Part shown: one piece after another, positions 1 to 4,971 of the stretch
How the letters are laid out: every line of letters begins with the position of its first letter
How positions within the stretch are numbered: the first letter of the stretch is position 1
Assembly (NCBI GenBank): GCA_015654825.1
Contig: JAATGE010000336.1
Coordinates: forward strand, 1-5,334
Origin: Rhodospirillales bacterium
GTDB lineage: Bacteria > Pseudomonadota > Alphaproteobacteria > Acetobacterales > Acetobacteraceae
DNA length: 5,334 nt
Reading direction: 5' to 3'
The notes under the pieces: model-generated
Told to the model about the DNA's origin: nothing
The model's database searches: none
The model's input: only the letters and a program-made list of their open reading frames with translations
Translations under genes and position numbers: made by a program

Positions 1-123
1 GGCCCCAGACCCCCATTAGCGCTGCGCGGCTTTTCATCGACTCCCCGGCGAAGCCCATACCAAACACGGATTTCAGGCTTCGCCGTTCCCCCCGCAGTTC
101 CTAATGAATGGGGGTCTGGGGCC
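1..123. repeat. Nested inverted repeat (17-bp outer, 10-bp inner arms)
   Basis: Positions 1-17 (GGCCCCAGACCCCCATT) are the exact reverse complement of 107-123. Inside, 46-55 (CGGCGAAGCC) is the exact reverse complement of 76-85, with a 20-nt loop. The two pairs share roughly the same centre, so the 123 bp form one imperfect palindrome. The outer arm begins at the first base of the window, so the element may extend further left. The inner-arm motif GGCTTCGCCG recurs at 1690-1699, and the CCCCAGACCCC part of the outer arm recurs at 249-259 and, in shorter form, near 4003-4012. This supports one repeat family. A miniature transposable element or a REP/BIME-like palindrome are both possible. Confidence 0.8.
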
Positions 124-152
124 GTCGTGCGCAGCACGCTCTCGCGTGATGG

Positions 153-185
153 CCCCAGCGGGTCCAGGGCAGAGCTCTGGCCTTG
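153..185 (+). repeat. Decayed copy of the GGGGCTCTGCCCC-type repeat
   Basis: The stretch CCCCAGCGGGTCCAGGGC followed by AGAGCTCTGGCCTTG aligns with the reverse complement of 3962-3994, differing by about two single-base deletions and a few substitutions. The central hairpin (GGGGCAGAGCCCC in good copies) is eroded here to AGGGCAGAGCTCT. Orientation is the same as the right arm of the large palindrome at 4108-4155. Only one arm is present. Confidence 0.65.
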
Positions 186-245
186 CCGCCGTTATCTACG
201 CCCTGGACACGGCCGCAGGAGTCAAGATTTCCGGCGGTTGGTATT

Positions 246-376
246 AGGCCCCAGACCCCGATTTTGTTGGCTCCGAGTTTGGCATCGGCTGCGCGCCAAT
301 GGACGGATCGACGGTTTCGCGAGATCGGTACAGAGGCCTCCGGCCACGTAGAGCATACGACGGCGGCGGCACGCCG
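246..376 (+). repeat. Left copy of inverted repeat unit flanking dadA
   Basis: This 131-bp unit is matched, in inverted orientation, by 1729-1863 on the other side of dadA. Shared blocks in the same order are CCCCAGAYCCC, ATTTTGT, CCGAG, CATCGGCTGCG, GGTACAGA and a 15-base exact match GGCGGCGGCACGCCG (362-376). Sequence between the blocks has diverged, so the copies are old. The 15-base block ends exactly one base before the dadA stop codon (377-379 on the plus strand), and similarity fades inside the gene, suggesting the unit sits directly against the 3' end of dadA. No protein of its own is apparent, so it looks non-autonomous. Confidence 0.7.
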
Positions 377-1624
377 CTAACGGCCGAGCCCCAGATCCTC
401 GTGCTGGATTTCCGGCTGCCGGCCATCGAGCAAGTCTGTCAGCAGTTTGGCGCTGCCGCAGGCCATCGTCCAGCCTAACGTTCCGTGGCCGGTGTTCAGC
501 CACAGATTGGAAAACTGCGTCGGGCCGATGACCGGCGGCCCATCCGGTGTCATCGGGCGAAGGCCGGTCCAGAAGCTGGCCTGCGGCACGTCTCCGGCGC
601 CGGGGAATAGATCGGTCAGGGAATGTACCAGTGTGCCGCGCCGTACTTCGCGCAGCTTTGTCGACCAGCCGCCGAGCTCCGCGGTGCCGCCGACGCGGAT
701 GCGGTCCCCGAGGCGCGTGATCGCTACCTTGAAGGTTTCGTCCATTACCGTTGAGACCGGTGCAGCCTGCTCCGACACAATGGGAACCGTAATGGAGTAG
801 CCCTTGACGGGGTATACGTGCAGCCGGATGGCCAGTTTGCCGAGCAGCAGCGGCGAATAGCTGCCGAGCGCCGTCACGTAGGTATCCGCGGTAATGACAC
901 CCTGGTCGGTTTGCACGCCGGAAATCCGATTTCCCTCCGTGCGCAGCTCGCGGATGTTCGTGGCCATGCGGAACACAACGCCGGCCTGCCGCGCGAGGTC
1001 GGCCAGTCGTTGCGTGAACAGGCGCGCATCGCCGGTCTCGTCCCCCGGCAGTCGCAAGCCGCCGACAAATTTCTCGGTGGTGCCGCGCAGACCCGGCTCG
1101 TGCACCACACAGCCGGCACGATCCAGCACTTCGTAGGGCACGCCGAGTTTTTCCAGCACGTGAATATCGTCGGCGGCACCGTTGGCCTGCTTCTCGGTAC
1201 GGAACAGTTGCAGTAATCCGCGCTGGCGGTCGTCATAGGCAATGCTGGTGGCAGCACGCAGATCGCGCATGCAGTCGCGGCTATATTCAGCGAGCCGGAC
1301 CATCTTTTCCTTGTTGCGCGCGTAGGCGGCTTCGTTGCAGTTGCCGAGGAAGCGCACCACCCAACTGATCAGGGCAGGGTCCAGCAGCGGCCAGACGACC
1401 AGCGGGCTGTGACGCATCAGCAGCCAGACGACGGCCTTGCGGGGGGTGTCGGGGCCGGCCCACGGCGCCGACATGCCCGGCGAGATCTGGCCGGCATTGG
1501 CAAAGCTGGTCTCTAGCGCCGGCTCCGGCTGGCGGTCGATGACCGTTACTTCGTGCCCCGCCTGGTTGAGGTACCAGGCGGAGGTCACGCCAATGACGCC
1601 GCCGCCGAGAATTGCGATCTTCAC
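377..1624 (-). CDS. dadA: D-amino-acid dehydrogenase small subunit DadA
   Basis: FAD-dependent dehydrogenase (415 aa; family about 410-435) that oxidises D-amino acids, chiefly D-alanine, to the 2-oxo acid and ammonia and feeds electrons to the respiratory chain at the inner membrane. The N-terminus has the Rossmann dinucleotide-binding motif GGGVIG (residues 7-12) with the expected acidic residue D30, then SFANAGQISPG (40-50), a hallmark of DadA. The C-terminal FAD-contact region shows GLRPMTPDGPPVIG (354-367) and LNTGHGTLGWTM (376-387). No residue of these motifs is missing. The start is GTG, chosen because MKIAILGGG aligns with the family start and GAGGA (1631-1635) sits 6 nt upstream. The gene stands alone, without dadX or an Lrp-type regulator nearby, and is bracketed by inverted repeats. 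DadA-like paralogues acting on other D-amino or imino acids exist, so the exact substrate is inferred. Confidence 0.93.
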   Translation of the reverse strand: MKIAILGGGVIGVTSAWYLNQAGHEVTVIDRQPEPALETSFANAGQISPGMSAPWAGPDTPRKAVVWLLMRHSPLVVWPLLDPALISWVVRFLGNCNEAAYARNKEKMVRLAEYSRDCMRDLRAATSIAYDDRQRGLLQLFRTEKQANGAADDIHVLEKLGVPYEVLDRAGCVVHEPGLRGTTEKFVGGLRLPGDETGDARLFTQRLADLARQAGVVFRMATNIRELRTEGNRISGVQTDQGVITADTYVTALGSYSPLLLGKLAIRLHVYPVKGYSITVPIVSEQAAPVSTVMDETFKVAITRLGDRIRVGGTAELGGWSTKLREVRRGTLVHSLTDLFPGAGDVPQASFWTGLRPMTPDGPPVIGPTQFSNLWLNTGHGTLGWTMACGSAKLLTDLLDGRQPEIQHEDLGLGR

Positions 1625-1630
1625 GTTTGT

Positions 1631-1635
1631 TCCTC
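1631..1635 (-). promoter_or_regulatory. Ribosome binding site of dadA (decides the GTG start)
   Basis: On the minus strand GAGGA is followed by ACAAAC and then GTG, a 6-nt spacing. This strong Shine-Dalgarno sequence supports the non-ATG start at 1622-1624. Confidence 0.8.
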
Positions 1636-1666
1636 ACCGCCCAACGTTTTGTGCCAGCCCAGCAAT

Positions 1667-1700
1667 TCGGCGAAAGTCCAGGCAAGGATGGCTTCGCCGA
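1667..1700. repeat. Hairpin in the dadA leader/promoter region
   Basis: TCGGCGAA (1667-1674) is the exact reverse complement of TTCGCCGA (1693-1700), with an 18-nt loop. The right arm includes GGCTTCGCCG (1690-1699), the inner-arm motif of the palindrome at 46-85, where the loop is 20 nt. It lies 43-76 nt upstream of the dadA start codon, so it may be part of the dadA leader RNA or overlap the promoter. It has no T-tract and is more likely a repeat-family part than a terminator. Confidence 0.55.
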
Positions 1701-1727
1701 CCGGGGGCTCTGCCCCCTGGCCCCCCG
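1701..1727 (-). repeat. GGGGGCTCTGCCCCC repeat core
   Basis: GGGGGC (1703-1708) pairs with GCCCCC (1712-1717) across a TCT loop and is followed by TGGCCCCCCG. This matches the left arm of the large palindrome (3968-3990, AGGGGCTCTGCCCCTGGACCCCG) in the same orientation, so it is another copy of that family. It abuts the dadA-flanking unit that starts at 1729. Confidence 0.7.
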
Positions 1728-1728
1728 A

Positions 1729-1863
1729 CGGCGTGCCGCCGCCTGCGTTAGCGCTGGGCGGCGGGCGTCTTCTGTACCAATGTTGCGGAACGGTTGGTCT
1801 GGCGTAGCCGCCCGCAGCCGATGTCAGGCTCGGAACAGACAAAATGGGATCTGGGGACTTGCC
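1729..1863 (-). repeat. Right copy of inverted repeat unit flanking dadA
   Basis: Read on the minus strand, this 135-bp stretch carries the same ordered blocks as 246-376: CCCCAGATCCC, ATTTTGT, CCGAG, CATCGGCTGCG, GGTACAGA and GGCGGCGGCACGCCG. The outer end reads GGCAAGTCCCCAGATCCC, resembling the GACAAGTCCCC end of the 3960-4155 element. It fills most of the gap between dadA and ndk and ends 39 bp from the ndk stop. The two copies are in inverted orientation, with 1.35 kb including all of dadA between them. No clear target-site duplication was found at the outer edges. Confidence 0.7.
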
Positions 1864-1902
1864 TCCGACGTGACGGCTTCCGAGCCGAGCCCGACCTTCG
1901 AT

Positions 1903-2325
1903 TTATCCAACGATCTCATTCGGCGTGAAGAAGAACGCGATCTCGGTAGCGGCGTTCTCCGCGCTATCCGAGCCGTGTACCGAATTGGCCTCGATATCCT
2001 CGGCGAACTCGCGGCGGATCGTGCCGGGTTCCGCGTTCGCGGGATTGGTCGCACCCATGATGCGGCGGTTCGCGGCCACCGCGTCCTCACCTTCCAGCAC
2101 CTGCACGACGACCGGGCCGCCGGTCATGAAGCTGACCAGGCCGCCAAAGAAGGGGCGCTCCTTGTGCACGGCGTAGAACGCCTCGGCTTGCTCGCGGCTC
2201 AGCAGGATGCGGCGCTGCGCGACGATGCGCAGGCCCGCTTCCTCGAACTTGGCGTTGATTTTTCCGGTCAGGTTCCGCCGCGTGGCGTCCGGCTTGATGA
2301 TGGAGAGCGTGCGCTCGATGGCCAT
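1903..2325 (-). CDS. ndk: Nucleoside diphosphate kinase
   Basis: Cytosolic enzyme that transfers the gamma phosphate of ATP to NDPs and dNDPs through a phospho-histidine, balancing NTP/dNTP pools. The protein is 140 aa, the usual bacterial length (140-143). It opens with the family signature [11 protein letters not shown] (residues 4-14), has [19 protein letters not shown] (56-74), the nucleotide-binding segment [10 protein letters not shown] (86-95), and the active-site motif NSVHGSD (114-120) with catalytic H117. The ATG at 2323-2325 is chosen over an in-frame ATG 21 codons upstream because family proteins start at MA(I/V)ERT and GGGGA lies 9 nt upstream; the upstream residues are Arg-rich and unlike the family. 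It is transcribed in the same direction as the TPR gene upstream (145-bp gap), so it may have its own promoter. The sequence most resembles alphaproteobacterial Ndk. Confidence 0.97.
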   Translation of the reverse strand: MAIERTLSIIKPDATRRNLTGKINAKFEEAGLRIVAQRRILLSREQAEAFYAVHKERPFFGGLVSFMTGGPVVVQVLEGEDAVAANRRIMGATNPANAEPGTIRREFAEDIEANSVHGSDSAENAATEIAFFFTPNEIVG

Positions 2326-2355
2326 GTGAAGATGTCCCCGGATGAGTGCGGGGCG

Positions 2356-2383
2356 CCATAAAGCACGCGCCCGACCGCGGCAA
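2356..2383 (-). promoter_or_regulatory. Possible weak sigma70-like promoter for ndk
   Basis: On the minus strand TTGCCG (2383-2378) is followed after 16 nt by TTATGG (2361-2356), about 30 nt before the ndk start codon. The -35 matches TTGACA at four of six positions; the -10 is poor. It is the only relatively AT-containing spot in an otherwise very GC-rich 145-bp gap, which is the main reason for naming it. Confidence 0.2.
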
Positions 2384-2470
2384 GCCACGCCGCTCCTGCT
2401 CGTGCAGCAGACTGCCGCGGCGCAGCGCTAGAGCAGGCGGCGGCGCGCCGTGCCAATCTCCCGTGTCCGG

Positions 2471-3937
2471 CTAATTCAGAGTGTGGGCCCGCTGCGCGGC
2501 ACCGTCGCGCTTGCTTGCCACCAGTTCCGCCAAGGCTTCGGCCGCGTGCGCGAATACCGGCCCCCACTCGGTCGGCTTTGCCTGGCGGAACAGCCGCAGG
2601 GTCGGGTACCAGAGGCTATCCTCGCGCCCGACCAGCCAGCGCCAGTCCGCCGGCTCCGGCACCAGGACCCAGGCGGGATGCCCCAGCGCGCCGGCCAGGT
2701 GCACGATCGCGGTGTCGACGGCCAGCACCAGGTCCAGGGTTGCGATCGCGGCCCCGGTGTCGGCGAAACTTTCCAGTTCCGCGCTGATATCGAGCAGGTT
2801 CGGCACGGTTGCCGCGAAGGCGCGGTCCTCATCGGGGAACGGTTTTTGCAGCGTTACGAAATCGATGTCGCGGTTGGCGAGGATCGGCGCCAGCGCCTCC
2901 AGACGCAGCGAGCGGCGCGCGTTGTTCGGGTGTGTCGGGCGGCCGGCCCACGCAATACCGACGCGCAGGCGGCCCGGTTTCAAGGCCGCATCGAAGCGCT
3001 GCTGCCAGTGCGCCACGCGATCCTCCGGCACCGAAAGATACGGGATCGGCAATGGAATGTTATGCAGTTCGGTCTGGAAGATCTGCGGCAGGGAGCTCAG
3101 CAGCACATAGGCATCGTGCGGCGGGACATCGGTCCATTTCGCGATGCAGGAGCTGATGTCGGGATGATGGCCGAGCAGCGCGGTCACTTCGGGGCCCCAA
3201 CCGATGACCAGTTCGGGAACACGTTGACGAACCATCGGGATGTAGCGCGCGAACTGGATCATGTCGCCGTAGCCCTGGTCCGCCACCAGCAGAATGCGGC
3301 CGCCCGGCAGCCGCATGCCGTTCCAGGGTGCCGCGATCATTTTCGGCAGCGTGCCGCGCGCCTGGTCGAGTTTGTTGCGCCACTGGTATTCCATCCAGCC
3401 GGGCAGGTATTCCCCCTGCGACAGCAGCAATTCGCCGAGGCCCATATGCGCCGGCGCGCCCTCCGGCTCGCGCGCGATGCCCTCGCGATATTGTTTGGCG
3501 GCCAGATCGAGTTCGCCGCGCGTCAGGTGGGTCAGTGCCAGTTCGACACGGTGACCGGCGGTGTCCGGGCTGTACTGAATGGCGTTGAGGCCGGCGCGCA
3601 GTGCCTCGTCGAGCATGTTCTTGCCGCGATACAGGGCGCACAGATTGAGATGCCAGTTGCCGACCGAGGGCTGGCGCGCAATCGCCGCCTCCAGCAGCGG
3701 AATGGCCTCGTCGACACGGCCTTCCTGGCCGAGAATGCCGCCGAGCAGGCCCATGGCACCGGCCGTTTCCGGGGCAACGGCGAGCACGTCACGGCATATG
3801 CCGATCGCCTCGTTGATGCGACGTACCTTCGCGGCGTTCAACGCACGGGTCAGCGCCTGCTCCACCGTTTCGCCCTGCGCGGGGGCGGGGGACGCTGGAG
3901 CCGGTGCAGGCGGAGCAGGCGGGGCGGCTGAGGACAT
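2471..3937 (-). CDS. TPR-repeat protein with GT9-like glycosyltransferase domain
   Basis: The 488-aa protein has a Pro/Ala-rich low-complexity head (residues 1-20), then a tetratricopeptide-type helical region (about 24-188; units with EAIGICRDVLAVAP, EAIPLLEAAIARQP, EALRAGLNAIQYSP, LAAKQYREGIAREP), then a C-terminal domain of the ADP-heptosyltransferase-like (GT-B, GT9-like) type: DQGYGDMIQFARY (220-231), VGIAWAGRPTHPNNARRS (326-343) and LVLAVDTAIVHLAGALGHPAWVLV (403-426). Such fusions are common in alphaproteobacteria and are annotated as glycosyltransferase-family TPR proteins; donor and acceptor are usually unknown, with cell-surface glycan or protein glycosylation as candidates. No signal peptide or membrane segment is seen, so it is probably cytoplasmic. 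The ATG at 3935-3937 is preferred, with a weak GAGAG 8 nt upstream; an in-frame ATG at 4000 would put repeat-encoded residues at the N-terminus. The stop is TGA-free TAA-like reading through CTA/TTA context at 2471-2473; downstream lies ndk. Confidence 0.85.
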   Translation of the reverse strand: MSSAAPPAPPAPAPASPAPAQGETVEQALTRALNAAKVRRINEAIGICRDVLAVAPETAGAMGLLGGILGQEGRVDEAIPLLEAAIARQPSVGNWHLNLCALYRGKNMLDEALRAGLNAIQYSPDTAGHRVELALTHLTRGELDLAAKQYREGIAREPEGAPAHMGLGELLLSQGEYLPGWMEYQWRNKLDQARGTLPKMIAAPWNGMRLPGGRILLVADQGYGDMIQFARYIPMVRQRVPELVIGWGPEVTALLGHHPDISSCIAKWTDVPPHDAYVLLSSLPQIFQTELHNIPLPIPYLSVPEDRVAHWQQRFDAALKPGRLRVGIAWAGRPTHPNNARRSLRLEALAPILANRDIDFVTLQKPFPDEDRAFAATVPNLLDISAELESFADTGAAIATLDLVLAVDTAIVHLAGALGHPAWVLVPEPADWRWLVGREDSLWYPTLRLFRQAKPTEWGPVFAHAAEALAELVASKRDGAAQRAHTLN

Positions 3938-3959
3938 CGGGGGCGCTCTCGGAAAGGGA

Positions 3960-4155
3960 AGAAGGCCAGGGGCTCTGCCCCTGGACCCCGCTGGGGACAA
4001 GTCCCCAGACCCAGTTAATTGGTCGGGGGAGAAGGAGGGGGCAGCGAGTGCGTGGGGAAGTACTCGCAGCCGCCTCCTTCTCCTCCGACCGAATCAAATA
4101 GGTTCTAGGGACTTGTCCTTAGCGGGGGTGCAGGGGGCAGAGCCCCTTGCCTTCT
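3960..4155. repeat. 196-bp nested palindrome between divergent genes
   Basis: Outer arms 3960-4005 and 4108-4155 are inverted copies of each other (about 42 of 48 aligned columns identical by eye): AGAAGGC, AGGGGCTCTGCCCC, GCT and GGACAAGTCCC are shared. Inner arms 4021-4049 and 4062-4090 pair at 25 or 26 of 29 positions (GGTCGG-GGAGAAGGAGG and GCGAGT blocks) around a 12-nt loop. Short spacers of 15 and 17 nt, the most AT-rich part, separate inner and outer arms. Each outer arm also folds alone: 3966-3973 with 3977-3984 (CCAGGGGC/GCCCCTGG, TCT loop) and 3991-3998 with 4001-4008 (CTGGGGAC/GTCCCCAG). It begins 22 nt upstream of the TPR gene start and ends 38 nt before the transporter start, so promoters for both genes must lie in or next to it. 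It could be a MITE or a BIME-like double repeat; no target-site duplication is evident. Confidence 0.85.
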
Positions 4156-4183
4156 GCCTATGCGGCAGCCCCCGGCTTGTGCC

Positions 4184-4189
4184 AAGGGG
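4184..4189 (+). promoter_or_regulatory. Ribosome binding site of the TauE/SafE gene
   Basis: AAGGGG precedes ATG by 4 nt, a short spacing but the only purine-rich motif nearby. It decides in favour of the 4194 ATG in a frame that stays open for 600 nt upstream only because of GC-rich antisense and repeat sequence. Confidence 0.55.
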
Positions 4190-4193
4190 CCGG

Positions 4194-4937
4194 ATGATCT
4201 TCGTGCTTCTGGTTGTTGTGGCCTTTCTGGCGGGGGCGCAGAACGCGCTTGCCGGCGGCGGGTCGTTCCTGACGTTTCCCGCGCTGCTGGCGGCCGGTCT
4301 TGGGGTGCGCGCGGCGAATATCACGTCGACTGTCGCGCTGTTTCCGGGCCAGATCGTCACCGGCTGGGCGGGGCGGCAGCATGTCGCGGGGCTGCCGGGC
4401 CTTTCGGTGCGGGCGCTAGCCGGCATCAGTCTGCTGGGCGGCGCGCTCGGGGCCTTGCTGCTGCTGAATACGTCGGAGGCGGTGTTTCAGCGGCTGGTGC
4501 CGTTCCTGGTGCTGTTCGCGACGACCGTGTTCGCCTGGGGTAGTTTTGTGCGCGGGCCGGTGGCGGCGTTGGCGCATTTGCCGGTGGCCTGGGCGGCCGC
4601 GGTGCAGTTCGCCATCGCCATTTACGGCGGCTATTTCGGCGGCGGGATCGGCATTCTGATGATGGCCGCGCTGACGCTCGCGGGCCAGGCGGTGCGTACC
4701 GCTGCTGCCACCAAGAACGTGATGAACGCGGTGCTGAACGCCTCGGCGGTGCTGATTTTTGCGTTCTCGCCCGATGTGCACTGGGGGGAGTGCCTGGCGG
4801 TGGCGGCCGGGGCGATCGCGGGCGGCCAGGCGGGCGCCTGGCTGCTGCTGCGCGTGAACGAACGGCTACTGCGGCTGGCCGTGGTGGGCATCGGCCTGGC
4901 GCTGACCGCCGCGATGTTCATGAAAGCATTCGGGTAG
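4194..4937 (+). CDS. TauE/SafE (TSUP) family sulfite/anion exporter
   Basis: Integral inner-membrane protein of 247 aa, normal for the TSUP (formerly DUF81) family, whose members move sulfite, sulfoacetate and related organosulfur anions. Two homologous halves are visible: the first carries AGGGSFLTFPALL (residues 20-32) followed by NITSTVALFPG (42-52); the second carries YGGYFGGGIGILMMAALTLAG (144-164) and KNVMNAVLN (174-182). Hydrophobic segments lie at about 2-20, 24-38, 74-92, 101-117, 131-147, 150-164, 178-193, 199-219 and 225-243, consistent with eight or more membrane spans. The chosen ATG gives a membrane segment at once and has AAGGGG 4 nt upstream. It is transcribed divergently from the TPR gene and ends just before a hairpin. 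No sulfur-metabolism gene is adjacent, so the substrate cannot be told from this window. Confidence 0.9.
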   Translation: MIFVLLVVVAFLAGAQNALAGGGSFLTFPALLAAGLGVRAANITSTVALFPGQIVTGWAGRQHVAGLPGLSVRALAGISLLGGALGALLLLNTSEAVFQRLVPFLVLFATTVFAWGSFVRGPVAALAHLPVAWAAAVQFAIAIYGGYFGGGIGILMMAALTLAGQAVRTAAATKNVMNAVLNASAVLIFAFSPDVHWGECLAVAAGAIAGGQAGAWLLLRVNERLLRLAVVGIGLALTAAMFMKAFG

Positions 4938-4940
4938 GGA

Positions 4941-4966
4941 GCCGCCCCGGGGGCTGCCGGGGCGGC
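4941..4966. terminator. Strong GC hairpin, likely bidirectional terminator
   Basis: GCCGCCCCGG (4941-4950) pairs perfectly with CCGGGGCGGC (4957-4966) across a GGGCTG loop. It starts 4 nt after the transporter stop and ends 6 nt from the stop of the convergent Gly-rich gene, the expected place for a shared terminator. Neither side has a T-run, so efficient intrinsic termination is uncertain. Confidence 0.65.
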
Positions 4967-4971
4967 CCGCT

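Larger units (their letters stand above)
1..376. other. Gene-free, repeat-filled region downstream of dadA
   Basis: No reading frame here has a plausible start, ribosome binding site and protein-like composition together. The stretch is made of repeats: a nested inverted repeat (1-123), a decayed GGGGCTCTGCCCC-type copy (153-185) and a 131-bp unit (246-376) that reappears inverted upstream of dadA. Between them (186-245) lies a short non-repeat tail that in one plus frame reads IYALDTAAGVKISGGWY followed by a stop at 245-247. It may be a gene remnant or chance. The DadA partner gene dadX (alanine racemase), often downstream of dadA in gamma-proteobacteria, is not present here. Confidence 0.7.

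Noticed and set aside
1621..1842. 73-codon minus-strand frame immediately upstream of dadA as an intact gene
   Set aside because: Most of it translates repeat DNA (hairpins and the 1729-1863 unit); only the last 23 or so codons could be coding, so it is kept only as a possible relic.
1612..2361. 249-codon open frame on the plus strand across the repeat and opposite ndk
   Set aside because: Antisense to ndk, a certain gene, and runs through repeat DNA; composition is not protein-like.
2395..2437. CCTGCTC/GAGCAGG inverted repeat between the TPR gene and ndk
   Set aside because: Only 7 bp with a 29-nt loop and no T-run; too weak to call a terminator or operator.
2450..3931. 493-codon open frame on the plus strand opposite the TPR-glycosyltransferase gene
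   Set aside because: It is antisense to a gene with clear domains; the product is Arg/Gln/Gly-rich with no recognisable motifs, as expected from GC-rich antisense sequence.
3579..4193. Long upstream extension of the TauE/SafE frame
   Set aside because: It would be antisense to the TPR gene and cross the palindrome. The TSUP family starts at the hydrophobic MIFVLL segment, where a ribosome binding site is present.
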